Shown here: one piece after another, positions 1 to 7,248 of the stretch
Numbering within the stretch: position 1 is the stretch's first letter
Layout: every line of letters starts with the position of its first letter
Origin: CAYOWK01 sp964407665
GTDB taxonomy: Bacteria > Pseudomonadota > Alphaproteobacteria > Caulobacterales > Hyphomonadaceae
NCBI GenBank assembly: GCA_964407665.1
Contig: CAYOWK010000068.1
Location: forward strand, 1 to 16,954
Direction of reading: 5' to 3'
Length of the DNA stretch: 16,954 bases
Notes under the pieces: generated by a model
The model's database searches: none
What the model was told of the DNA's origin: nothing
What the model saw: only the letters and a program-made list of their open reading frames with translations
Position numbers and translations under genes: made by a program

Positions 1-34
1 TCGCCGCGCCGTCCGAGCTTCTGGCATTCGATGT

Positions 35-50
35 TTCGGTGCGCACCGAA
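35..50. promoter_or_regulatory. 16-bp perfect palindrome (possible operator)
   Basis: The 16 bases TTCGGTGCGCACCGAA are their own reverse complement, the form expected of a site for a dimeric regulator. No gene can be assigned with confidence in the first 202 bases. A gene reading leftwards out of the window could start at the ATG at 27-25 on the minus strand, which would place this palindrome just upstream of its start, but only nine codons are visible. It could also be a chance palindrome in GC-rich DNA. Confidence 0.25.
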
Positions 51-202
51 TCCTCACTTGCCAGACGCGAGGGGGAGATTGCGGGAAGTTCGGACCCGGT
101 CGGATGAAACGGGTTTCATTCCCCTATTTTCGGCCCCTGTTTCCGGCAACCGGCGGCCTGGTATCGGCGTCTTCCGAGGCTGTGGGACGTGGCGCCCGCC
201 AG

Positions 203-643
203 CTATGCGGCGGGCTTCCATTCGCCTGTCGGCGTGGTGCTGACCATCCACGGGATGCCAAACCTGTCGGTCAGCGAGCCATACCCGGGGGACCAGAAGG
301 TTTCGGCGAAGGGCATGCCAACCTGGCCGCCTTCGGACAGAGCCTGGAACCAGCGCTTCGCTTCGGAAATGTCCGGCGTGTGCAGCGTGACGTCGAAGCC
401 GTTCTTGGGCTTGTCGATGTTCGGCGCCCAGTCGAGATCCATGTCGGCGCCCATCATGGACTGGTCGCCCACGTCCAGCCAGCAGTGCATCAACCAGTCC
501 CTGTATTGCGGGCCAACCGGCATGCCGGGCGGACCTTCGCCGTAGGTCAGGGCCGCGGTAACCTTGCCGCCGAGGACCCTCGCGTAGAATTCGAACGCCT
601 CGCGGCACTGGCCACGGAAGCTGAGGCTGGGCACGATCTTCAT
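203..643 (-). CDS. PhnB-like VOC family protein (glyoxalase/bleomycin-resistance fold)
   Basis: The 146-residue product matches the PhnB / '3-demethylubiquinone-9 3-methyltransferase-like' branch of the vicinal oxygen chelate superfamily. It opens with MKIVPSLSFRGQCREAFEFY, the usual beta-strand then helix in which the aromatic and acidic residues of 'EAFEFY' recur. It ends with the paired-barrel signature: 'PFAETFWSPGYGSLTDRFGIPWMV' (about 111-134) contains the typical W-x-x-x-Y/F-G-x-x-x-D-x-F-G-x-x-W run. The start at 643 is supported by a GGGAGAG ribosome-binding site a few bases upstream. Most relatives are small cytoplasmic proteins of about 140-150 residues with no proven reaction, so the substrate cannot be named. 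It stands alone on the minus strand, 107 bp downstream of the palindromic repeat. Confidence 0.88.
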   Translation of the reverse strand: MKIVPSLSFRGQCREAFEFYARVLGGKVTAALTYGEGPPGMPVGPQYRDWLMHCWLDVGDQSMMGADMDLDWAPNIDKPKNGFDVTLHTPDISEAKRWFQALSEGGQVGMPFAETFWSPGYGSLTDRFGIPWMVSTTPTGEWKPAA

Positions 644-750
644 TGGGCTCTCCCTGCTGTCCCCCGCGAGGACGCGTGACGGCCAGTATCGCCGACAGGG
701 GGCGGAGAATAAATCCGGGACCCACGAAACGGTCGGCGGTGCTGCGCGGC

Positions 751-879
751 GCTGTCATCCCGGGCGGAGCGCAGCGTAGACCCGGGATCCAGTCTTTGGC
801 GCCAGAGATGGCCAGCCATGGATCCCGGGTCGGCCCCCGAACAGCGCTTCGCGCTTTCGGGGTTGCCCGGGATGACAGC
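751..879. repeat. Multi-hairpin palindromic intergenic repeat
   Basis: A 129-bp element is bounded by a perfect 15-bp inverted repeat (GCTGTCATCCCGGGC at 751-765 and its complement at 865-879). Inside lies a second perfect 12-bp inverted repeat (ACCCGGGATCCA at 780-791, TGGATCCCGGGT at 819-830). A third stem, CCCCGAA/TTCGGGG extended by AGCGC/GCGCT, spans 835-862. A transcript of either strand could fold into a branched structure. GTCATCCCGGGC-ended elements are dispersed in many alphaproteobacterial genomes; that family link is from general knowledge, since only one copy is seen here. It lies between the toxin gene and the VOC gene, both reading leftwards, so it may help end the valS-toxin transcript. 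Confidence 0.75.
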
Positions 880-917
880 CTGAGGGTCAGTACGAAAGCC
901 TGCTTGCGTTGGGCCCG

Positions 918-1190
918 TCAGACCGGGCGGGAAAGCTCGAACATGCGCAGCACCAGGACTTCATCGTCGGCGCGGCGGTTTACGACCACGTAGGGCGTGC
1001 CTTCGACAGCGAGTTCGCGGACGCCGGGGCGGCGCGTCTTGCGACCCATGTCGCGGAACCGCTCCAGCAGGAGGATCTTGCTCTCCACGGCGGCCTTCTG
1101 GCGGGAAACTTCGGCGATGCTGCGCTTGCCCGCTTCGGCGATCAGGCGTTCGAAATCATCGGCGGCGGCCGGGCGCCAGACAACCTTCAT
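918..1190 (-). CDS. RelE/ParE-family toxin of a type II toxin-antitoxin pair
   Basis: The product is 90 residues if started at the ATG at 1190, which overlaps the antitoxin stop codon as ATGA and has GAGG nine bases upstream; a longer reading from 1280 would run back through the antitoxin gene. It has the RelE/ParE layout: an N-terminal strand 'VVWRPAAADDFERL', two helices rich in Ala/Lys/Glu (to about 45), then the C-terminal sheet 'PGVREL...GTPYVVVNRRADDEVLVLRMFELSR'. ParE-like members poison gyrase and RelE-like members cut mRNA on the ribosome; the sequence does not decide between them. The final strand has Phe-Glu-Leu where many relatives have a His, so an mRNase mechanism is not supported. 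The gene pair sits directly downstream of valS on the same strand. Confidence 0.8.
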   Translation of the reverse strand: MKVVWRPAAADDFERLIAEAGKRSIAEVSRQKAAVESKILLLERFRDMGRKTRRPGVRELAVEGTPYVVVNRRADDEVLVLRMFELSRPV

Positions 1191-1402
1191 CGCCCGAACC
1201 TCGCGCGCATCCGGCCCATGACTAGGGCGTGGGAGAGATTGGGATCGCGGGCTGCCAGCTCGACATCCACCTCGGCCCACTGCGCCATGCTCAGCATGGA
1301 CGCAGGCTCGGAGAGGATGGCCTCGACCTCCGCCGCGATGGCTTCCTGCTCGTCCTCCGGCAAGGCGTGCAAGCGTGCAATGACGTCATCCATGCGGGTC
1401 AT
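1187..1402 (-). CDS. Small antitoxin partner of the RelE/ParE toxin
   Basis: This 71-residue acidic protein is encoded just before the toxin and overlaps it by 4 bp (ATGA), the standard arrangement of a translationally coupled antitoxin-toxin operon. It starts 'MTRMDDVIARLHALPEDEQE', resembling the short helical 'addiction module component' proteins ('LP...EQ..IA'). I see no ribbon-helix-helix, Phd or helix-turn-helix DNA-binding domain. The basic C-terminal end 'MGRMRARFGR' is the likely toxin-contacting or disordered tail. Start alternatives are Met1 (1402) and Met4 (1393), with no clear ribosome-binding site for either. The gap to the valS stop codon is only 44 bp, so transcription may depend on read-through from valS or on a promoter inside it. 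Identity as an antitoxin rests mainly on position. Confidence 0.7.
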   Translation of the reverse strand: MTRMDDVIARLHALPEDEQEAIAAEVEAILSEPASMLSMAQWAEVDVELAARDPNLSHALVMGRMRARFGR

Positions 1403-1446
1403 GAGACCAGCCGTACCACGCCAGGCGGCATTCGCAGCATGCTGAA

Positions 1447-4400
1447 TTAGTTGGCCTCGAGCTGCCTCAGCGCCTCCGACAGCTTGTCCTTCGTGAAGGC
1501 GTTGGTCGCCTTGCGCTCGGTGAGCTCGTCGATGACCTCGGGCGGCGCCTTCTCGATGAACTGCGGGTTGGCGAGGCGCTTTTCCAGACCAGAGATTTCG
1601 CCTTCGAGACGGGCGACTTCCTTCTTGAGACGCGCGGTTTCCGCTGACAGGTCGATCAGGGTGGAGACGGACAGCGCCGCTGTCGCCTCGTCGATCACGA
1701 CACGGATCGCGCCCTTCGGGGCGTCGTCTGCGAGGGCCACGCCATCAAGGCGGGCCATACGTTCAATCAGGGGCTGGTAGGTTGCAAGCCGCGCCTTCGT
1801 GGCGTCGTTGGCGCCGACCAGCGTGAGCGGGACCTTGGCGCCGGCAGGCACGTTCACGTCCTGCCGCGCCGAGCGGATCGACGAGACGAGACGCATGACC
1901 CAGCTGACTTCGGCCTCGGCGTCCGGCGACGACAGGCCGTCCATTTTCGGCCAGGGCCGCGAGATCAGCAGGCCACGATCAACGTTGCCTGTTTTCGAAA
2001 GGGCCTGGAACAGCTCCTCCGTCACGAACGGCATGAACGGATGCAGCATGTGCACGATCTGGTCGAGCGTCCAGGCGGCGGTGGCGCGGACCTCGGCCTT
2101 CGCGGCCTCATCCTCGCCCAGCAGGACTGGTTTCACCAGTTCGAGATACCAGTCGCAGAACACGTTCCAGACGAAGCTGTAGACCGCGCCCGCCGCCTCG
2201 TTGAACTTGTATCCCTCGATGCTGGCTTTCGCGATGTCGGCCGCCTTGGCCGCTTCCGAGATGATCCAGCGGTTGAGCACGAGCTTCGCAGACGCCGGAT
2301 CGAAATCCGGGACCAGCGCGCAGCCGTTCATCTGCGAGAAGCGGAAGGCGTTCCAGATCTTGGTCGAGAAGTTGCGGTAGCCCTCGACGGCTTTCAGCGA
2401 CAGCTTGATGTCGCGGCCCTGCGCGGCCATCGCGGCGAGCGTCATGCGCAGCGCGTCGGTGCCGTAGCCGGGGATGCCGCTCGGATAGTCCTTGCGGGTG
2501 TCCTTCTCGATGCGGTCGGCGTCCTTGGGGTTCATGAGGCCCGTGGTGCGCTTCTTCACCAGCGTTTCGAGATCGACGCCGTCGATGATGTCGATCGGGT
2601 CCATGACGTTGCCCTTGGACTTCGACATCTTCTGGCCCTTCTCGTCGCGGACCAGCGCGTGGACGTAGACGTCCTTGAAGGGGACCTCGCCCATGAAGTG
2701 GAGGCCCTGCATCATCATGCGGGCGACCCAGAAGAAGATGATGTCGAAGCCGGTGACGAGGACGGCGCCGGGATAGAACTCCTTCAGCGCGCTGTCTTCC
2801 TCGCCGGGCCAGCCCATGGTGGAGAACGGCCAGAGGGCCGAGGAGAACCAGGTGTCGAGGACGTCTTCGTCCTGCCAGATGACGGGCTGTTTCAGATGGT
2901 CGCCGGCCAGCAGAAGCTCGCGGGCTTCGTCGCGCGTGGCGGCAAGCTGCGGGTCGCCGCCATAGTAGGCGCGGGCCTGCTCGAGAACTTCGGCCTGCGT
3001 GGAGCCGACAAACACTTTCGGGGCGAGCTCGCCCAGCGTGTCGAGTGCGGCCTCAAAGCCGCCGTCGCCGCTCGGCGCCGTCGTTTTCGCCGGGCCATAC
3101 CAGGCTGGAATCCGGTGGCCCCACCAGAGCTGGCGGCTGACGCACCAGGGCTCGATGTTGCGCATCCATTCGAAGTAGGTCTTTTCCCAGGCCTGCGGCA
3201 CGAACGTCGTATCGCCGGTTTCGACGGCCTTGAGGGCGGGCTTGGCCAGCTCGCCGGCGTTCACATACCACTGGTCCGTCAGCATCGGCTCGATGACCAC
3301 GTTCGAGCGGTCGCCGAAGGGCTGCATGATCGTCTTGTCTTCGATCTTCTCCAGCAGGCCGTCCGCCTCGATATCGGCCACCACCTTCTTGCGCGCGGCC
3401 ATGCGATCGAGCCCGCGATACTCCTCGGGCACGAGGTTCATGGCGTCGACCTCGACAGGCGTCGCCTCGGCGCCCCGCGCGATCTCCAGCGCGCGCTTGG
3501 CGACTTCGGCGTAGGGCGCGCCGTCGGCGCGCATCGCGGCCTTCTCGTCCATCAGCCGGTAGAGCGGGATGCCGTTGCGCTTGGCGACCTGGTAGTCGTT
3601 GAAGTCGTGCGCGCCGGTGATTTTCACCGCGCCGGAGCCGAATGTGGGGTCGGGGTATTCGTCGACGATGATCGGGATCAGGCGGCGGTGTTCCTTCGGG
3701 CCGACCGGGATCTCGCACAGCTTGCCGATGATCGGCTTGTAGCGTTCGTCGGACGGGTGCACGGCCACGGCGCCGTCGCCCAGCATCGTTTCGGGGCGCG
3801 TGGTGGCGATGGCGATGTAGTCGCGCGTCTCCTCCAGCACCACGTTCCCGTCGGCGTCCTTCTCGACGTAGGTGTAGGTCTCGCCGCCCGCGAGCGGATA
3901 GCGGAAGTGCCACATGTGGCCCTTCACTTCCCGGTTCTCGACCTCAAGGTCGGAGATGGCGGTCTGGAATTGCGGGTCCCAGTTCACGAGGCGCTTGTCG
4001 CGGTAGAGCAGCCCCTCGCGGTAGAGATCGACGAAGACCTTCGTGACGGCTTTCGAGAGGCCCTCGTCCATCGTGAAGCGCTCGCGGCTCCAGTCGCAGG
4101 AGGCGCCGAGGCGTTTCAGCTGGGTGGTGATCGCGCCGCCGGACTGTTCCTTCCATGACCAGACGCGCTCGAGGAATTTCTCGCGGCCCAGCTCGCGGCG
4201 GCCGGTGTTGCCTTCCTTGGCCAGCTCGCGCTCCACCACCATCTGGGTGGCGATGCCGGCGTGGTCGGTGCCCGGCTGCCAGAGCACGCGCTTGCCCTGC
4301 ATGCGGGCGAAGCGGATCAGCACGTCCTGCAGCGTGTTGTTGAGCGCGTGGCCCATATGCAGCACGCCGGTGACGTTCGGCGGCGGGATGACGATGGCGT

Positions 4401-4500
4401 AGGGCTCGCCTGTCCCTTGCGGCTTGAAAGCGCCCGAGTTTTCCCACGCTTCGTAGAGGCGGGGCTCGGCGGTCTTCGGGTCGAAACGGTCTTCAGTCAT
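1447..4500 (-). CDS. valS: Valine--tRNA ligase
   Basis: This cytoplasmic class I aminoacyl-tRNA synthetase (1017 residues) charges tRNA-Val. The HIGH motif appears as HMGH at 48-51 after 'PPPNVTGVL', and the KMSKS motif is exact at 624-628. The CP1 editing domain, which removes mischarged threonine, is marked by 'TTRPETMLGDGAVAVHP' (233-249). The catalytic core also shows 'GTDHAGIATQ' (77-86), 'QLWWGHRIPAW' (457-467) and 'DEDVLDTWFSSALWP' (544-558). The C-terminal arm (about 950-1017) is a Lys/Glu/Leu coiled coil, as in bacterial ValRS. The protein is longer than the roughly 950 residues of E. coli ValS, partly through extra sequence between 'RIPAW' and 'DEDVLDTW'. It is transcribed divergently from thrB; the ribosome-binding site before the 4500 start is weak. 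A toxin-antitoxin pair follows 44 bp downstream. Confidence 0.98.
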   Translation of the reverse strand: MTEDRFDPKTAEPRLYEAWENSGAFKPQGTGEPYAIVIPPPNVTGVLHMGHALNNTLQDVLIRFARMQGKRVLWQPGTDHAGIATQMVVERELAKEGNTGRRELGREKFLERVWSWKEQSGGAITTQLKRLGASCDWSRERFTMDEGLSKAVTKVFVDLYREGLLYRDKRLVNWDPQFQTAISDLEVENREVKGHMWHFRYPLAGGETYTYVEKDADGNVVLEETRDYIAIATTRPETMLGDGAVAVHPSDERYKPIIGKLCEIPVGPKEHRRLIPIIVDEYPDPTFGSGAVKITGAHDFNDYQVAKRNGIPLYRLMDEKAAMRADGAPYAEVAKRALEIARGAEATPVEVDAMNLVPEEYRGLDRMAARKKVVADIEADGLLEKIEDKTIMQPFGDRSNVVIEPMLTDQWYVNAGELAKPALKAVETGDTTFVPQAWEKTYFEWMRNIEPWCVSRQLWWGHRIPAWYGPAKTTAPSGDGGFEAALDTLGELAPKVFVGSTQAEVLEQARAYYGGDPQLAATRDEARELLLAGDHLKQPVIWQDEDVLDTWFSSALWPFSTMGWPGEEDSALKEFYPGAVLVTGFDIIFFWVARMMMQGLHFMGEVPFKDVYVHALVRDEKGQKMSKSKGNVMDPIDIIDGVDLETLVKKRTTGLMNPKDADRIEKDTRKDYPSGIPGYGTDALRMTLAAMAAQGRDIKLSLKAVEGYRNFSTKIWNAFRFSQMNGCALVPDFDPASAKLVLNRWIISEAAKAADIAKASIEGYKFNEAAGAVYSFVWNVFCDWYLELVKPVLLGEDEAAKAEVRATAAWTLDQIVHMLHPFMPFVTEELFQALSKTGNVDRGLLISRPWPKMDGLSSPDAEAEVSWVMRLVSSIRSARQDVNVPAGAKVPLTLVGANDATKARLATYQPLIERMARLDGVALADDAPKGAIRVVIDEATAALSVSTLIDLSAETARLKKEVARLEGEISGLEKRLANPQFIEKAPPEVIDELTERKATNAFTKDKLSEALRQLEAN

Positions 4501-4631
4501 TGTCGGCGGGTCTGCTCTGAAAAGGGACGCGCAGCACTAGCTTGCGCCGTACGCCCTGTCACCCGCCCTGGAGACGCCGATCTGAACGGGCCCCGCTTGC
4601 CGGAAATCGCCTGCCCGCCTATCGCTGCCGC

Positions 4632-5591
4632 ATGGCCGTTTATACCGATATTGACGACGCGCAGCTGACCGCCGCCCTGGCGGACTACGACCTTGGAGCG
4701 CCCACGGCGTTCAAGGGCATCGCCGAGGGCGTGTCCAATTCGAACTTCCTGCTGGAGACGGACAAGGGCCGCTTCATTCTGACGATCTTCGAGAGGCGGA
4801 CGGACACCACCCAGCTGCCCTTCTTCGTGGGCATGATGCGGCATCTGGCGCTGAAGGGGTTTCCCGCGCCCTTGCCCGTGGCGGCCCGGGACGGCGAGGC
4901 GCTGCGCACCATCGGCGGCAAGCGGATGCTGATCGTGACGTTCCTGCAGGGCCTGTCGCCCCGCAAGCCGTCAGCCGCCCAGTGCCGGTCCCTGGGGGCG
5001 GCGCTCGCCCGCTTTCATGGCGTGCTGGCGGACTTCGCGATGACCCGCGCGAACGACCTGTCGATCTCCGCCTGGCCCGGCATGTTCGAGGGGCGCAAGG
5101 CGGCGGCGGACGCTCTAACGCCCAGCCTCGGCGGTCTGATCGAAGAGGACCTTGCACTGCTTGAGGCCCGGTGGCCGGCTGGCCTGCCGACCGGCGCCAT
5201 TCACGCCGACCTGTTCCCGGACAACACGTTCTTCCTCGGCGACGAACTCACGGGCGTGTTCGACTTCTATTTCGGATGCACGGACTTCCTCGCCTACGAC
5301 CTCGCCGTGTGTCTCAATGCGTGGGCGTTCGAGCCGCGCGGGGAGTTCAACATCACGAAGGGACGCGCGATCATATCGGGCTATGAGAGCGTGCGCCCGC
5401 TGACGCCGGAGGAGCGCGCCGCGCTGCCCGCCCTCTGCCGGGGCGCGGCGCTGCGCTTCTTCCTCACCCGCCTGATCGATTGGGACGAGACGCCGAAGGA
5501 CGCACTGGTGCGGCCCCACGATCCGATGGTGTTCGCCGACCGCCTCGCCTTCCACCGGCAGGCGCGCACTGCAGAGGACTACGGCGCATGA
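4632..5591 (+). CDS. thrB: Homoserine kinase (ThrB, APH/choline-kinase fold)
   Basis: This 319-residue enzyme phosphorylates L-homoserine with ATP in threonine biosynthesis. It belongs to the aminoglycoside-phosphotransferase-like homoserine kinases, not the GHMP-type ThrB of enterobacteria. The catalytic loop 'AIHADLFPDN' (189-198) contains His191, Asp193 and Asn198, and 'FDFYFGCTDFLAYDLA' (210-225) supplies the metal-binding Asp211. 'GVSNSNFLLET' (33-43) is the typical glycine-rich nucleotide-contacting strand pair. The start at 4632 is chosen because MAVYTD is the usual N-terminus of this family; the frame stays open upstream to 4542. No clear Shine-Dalgarno sequence precedes it. It diverges from valS, and its stop codon overlaps the start of the next membrane-protein gene, suggesting co-translation. 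A thrB-rnhA grouping is common in alphaproteobacteria; here two genes intervene. Confidence 0.95.
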   Translation: MAVYTDIDDAQLTAALADYDLGAPTAFKGIAEGVSNSNFLLETDKGRFILTIFERRTDTTQLPFFVGMMRHLALKGFPAPLPVAARDGEALRTIGGKRMLIVTFLQGLSPRKPSAAQCRSLGAALARFHGVLADFAMTRANDLSISAWPGMFEGRKAAADALTPSLGGLIEEDLALLEARWPAGLPTGAIHADLFPDNTFFLGDELTGVFDFYFGCTDFLAYDLAVCLNAWAFEPRGEFNITKGRAIISGYESVRPLTPEERAALPALCRGAALRFFLTRLIDWDETPKDALVRPHDPMVFADRLAFHRQARTAEDYGA

Positions 5592-6121
5592 GCAGCCTTC
5601 AGGACGACATCGCCAGTGGGGCGTGGCTCAAGCCGACCGACCCGCTGCGGCTGGTTCTCGCCATTGTCCTCTCCGGACCGATTGTCGGCGCGCTGTTCGC
5701 CATCGTGCTGGCGTTCACCACGATGCAGAGTCTTGTCTTCCAGGTTCCGCATCCGACCAACGATTCGGAATTCATACCGGCGGACGCGCTGGGCGTGATC
5801 GGCAACGTGCTGGGGCTGTCGGCGTTCGGGGCCATCCTGGGCGGCCTGTTCGGCCTGCCGGCCACGCTGGTGGTCGCCATGCCCGCGCATGCCTGGCTGG
5901 TCCGCAAAACGCGGGCAACCATCTTCTGGTATCTCGGGCTTGGCGTTGTGGCGGGCGCCGCAGCGGGCGCGGCCTATGCGGCGGCCCTCATTACACAAGG
6001 CGCCGATCTGATCTTGGTCGGCTACGGAGTGTCGGTCGGCGCTGTCGCCGGCTGCGCGTTCTGGCTGATCCGCCGGCCCGACAAGGTCGCGGTGAAGCTG
6101 GCTAACCGTCCGCCCGCGTAA
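5588..6121 (+). CDS. Small four-helix membrane protein of unknown function
   Basis: I do not recognise a family for this 177-residue protein. It has about four hydrophobic segments: 22-46, about 68-98 (Gly/Ala/Leu rich, ending 'VVAMPAHAW'), about 110-132 ('FWYLGLGVVAGAAAGAAY') and about 138-158. Short charged ends include a C-terminal 'RRPDKVAVKLANRPPA' that would be cytoplasmic by the positive-inside rule. The start codon overlaps the thrB stop as ATGA (5588-5591), so translation is probably coupled to thrB. That links expression to the kinase but does not prove a shared pathway. Its stop codon lies one base from the end of the convergent gene on the other strand, leaving no room for a terminator. 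No catalytic motif is visible. Confidence 0.8.
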   Translation: MSSLQDDIASGAWLKPTDPLRLVLAIVLSGPIVGALFAIVLAFTTMQSLVFQVPHPTNDSEFIPADALGVIGNVLGLSAFGAILGGLFGLPATLVVAMPAHAWLVRKTRATIFWYLGLGVVAGAAAGAAYAAALITQGADLILVGYGVSVGAVAGCAFWLIRRPDKVAVKLANRPPA

Positions 6122-6122
6122 C

Positions 6123-6701
6123 TCACAGCATCGCGGCAGACACGCCGAGAGCGATGGCGGCGACCAGAAACGCCACGACGGCCCAGAGCGGGAAGCCCTT
6201 CGCGGGCGTCCCCGATTCCGGCGGACTAACAGGAGCGCCTCCTGCCGGCGCCACGCGTTCGTAGTCGTCCATCGACCGGCGCCGTCCCAGCCCGATGGTG
6301 TCGAAGGCGTCCATGCCCGGCGCATCGATCACGCCGATCGCATGCAGCGCCGCATTGATGGAGCCGTGCCCGCGTTCCGCCAGGTTCAATCCGCCATCCC
6401 TCCATGCGCCGCCAGACTGATCGCCGGTTCCGCCAAAATACTCCGTCTCGACATAGGCGATCGCTCCGCCTTCCCGGGACGCCTCGTTCAGGGCGTCCGG
6501 CAGCCCGGGTGGCGCCATGTCGAAGGCGTCGACGGCTGCACCGTCGGGGCGGCTTGCTGTGAGCGCGTCATAGAGGGCATCGGTCAGCGGCGCAGCCGTC
6601 CAGCCTGCCAGCAGCTCGACCGCATGGGTCTGGGGCCAGCGGACGATGAGGCGCGCCACATCGTGCGGCCGCCCGATGATCAACCTGACACTGTGCCCCA
6701 T
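6123..6701 (-). CDS. Tail-anchored protein with a conserved soluble domain, function unknown
   Basis: The 192-residue product has two parts. Residues 1-150 form a soluble domain opening 'MGHSVRLIIGRPHDVARLI'. It carries 'YVETEYFGGTGDQSGGAWRDGG' (83-104, Gly/Tyr/Trp rich) followed by 'SINAALHAIGV' and 'DAFDTIGLGRRRSMDDYE'. I recall similar 'YFGG-G-Q...W-G...INxAL-LGV...FD-IGLGRxRs-ED/DW' patterns in uncharacterised stand-alone bacterial proteins, but cannot name a function. A Pro/Gly/Ala linker (about 150-168) leads to one C-terminal membrane helix ('FPLWAVVAFLVAAIALGVSAAML', 170-192). There is no signal peptide, so the topology is tail-anchored with the domain in the cytoplasm. The start at 6701 has a GGGAGG ribosome-binding site. 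It lies on the opposite strand between the membrane-protein gene and rnhA, interrupting the thrB-rnhA neighbourhood. Confidence 0.75.
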   Translation of the reverse strand: MGHSVRLIIGRPHDVARLIVRWPQTHAVELLAGWTAAPLTDALYDALTASRPDGAAVDAFDMAPPGLPDALNEASREGGAIAYVETEYFGGTGDQSGGAWRDGGLNLAERGHGSINAALHAIGVIDAPGMDAFDTIGLGRRRSMDDYERVAPAGGAPVSPPESGTPAKGFPLWAVVAFLVAAIALGVSAAML

Positions 6702-6791
6702 TCCCGCCTCCCGCCTTATCTTGCCCAGCCTTACATTGCCCTGACTGGCCTCGCCTTGACTCAGGGAGCGAACCGCCCGACCTCAGCGCCC

Positions 6792-7238
6792 ATGACCGAT
6801 ACGATCGAAATCTGGACCGATGGCGCCTGTTCCGGCAATCCCGGACCCGGCGGCTGGGGCGTCGTTGTCCGCGCCAACGGCTCGATGAGCGAGATGTTTG
6901 GTGGCGAGCCCGCCACCACCAACAACCGCATGGAGCTGATGGCCGCCATCAAGGCGCTCGAGAGCGCTCCGGCCGGCTCCAGCGTCATCCTCCATACCGA
7001 CAGCCAGTATGTGAAAGACGGCCTCGGAAAGTGGATCCACGGCTGGAAGCGCAATGGCTGGAAAACCGCGGACAAGAAGCCGGTGAAGAACCAGGAGCTT
7101 TGGCAGCGTCTCGATGCGGCCAACCAGCTGCACAAGGTCGACTGGCGCTGGGTGAAAGGGCATGCGGGCGACGCGGGCAACGAGCGCGCCGACACGCTCG
7201 CGCGCCGGGGCTGCGAAGAAGCCAAGCGCAAGCCCTGA
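6792..7238 (+). CDS. rnhA: Ribonuclease HI
   Basis: This cytoplasmic endonuclease (148 residues, normal length for bacterial RNase HI) cuts the RNA strand of RNA-DNA hybrids such as R-loops and primer remnants. All expected active-site residues are in place: Asp10 in 'IWTDGACSGNPGPGGWG', Glu48 in 'TNNRMELMAAIKAL', Asp70 in 'LHTDSQYV', His124 in 'VKGHAGDAGNERAD' and Asp134. The basic handle region 'WIHGWKRNGWKTADKKPVKN' (81-100) that grips the hybrid is present. The ATG at 6792 is chosen because 'IEIWTDG' must lie close to the N-terminus; the frame remains open upstream to 6342, antisense to the tail-anchored gene. A six-base stem (7229-7244) spans the stop codon, and the convergent nfeD gene ends only ten bases later. 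Confidence 0.97.
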   Translation: MTDTIEIWTDGACSGNPGPGGWGVVVRANGSMSEMFGGEPATTNNRMELMAAIKALESAPAGSSVILHTDSQYVKDGLGKWIHGWKRNGWKTADKKPVKNQELWQRLDAANQLHKVDWRWVKGHAGDAGNERADTLARRGCEEAKRKP

Positions 7239-7248
7239 GGCTTGAGCT

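Noticed and set aside
3..107. Possible C-terminal end of a plus-strand gene (34 codons ending TGA at 105-107)
   Set aside because: Third-position GC is only about two thirds, lower than expected for genes in such GC-rich DNA, and the peptide matches nothing I recognise. It cannot be separated from chance.
104..119. Hairpin ATGAAAC/GTTTCAT as a terminator
   Set aside because: The stem is short and AT-rich, the perfect form leaves a two-base loop, and no T-run follows directly.
54..758. 234-codon minus-strand frame covering the VOC gene
   Set aside because: It is an alternative frame of the VOC gene running through the repeat-side flank, and its Arg/Gly/Pro-rich product has no domain signature.
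2041..4158. 705-codon open frame on the plus strand opposite valS
   Set aside because: It lies wholly antisense to an unmistakable valS, is rich in His/Val/Asp/Arg/Gly as expected of a mirror frame in GC-rich DNA, and shows no family motif.
6342..6791. N-terminal extension of rnhA (frame open from 6342)
   Set aside because: RNase HI must begin close to the IWTDG strand. The extension is antisense to the tail-anchored gene and has no RNase H accessory-domain features.
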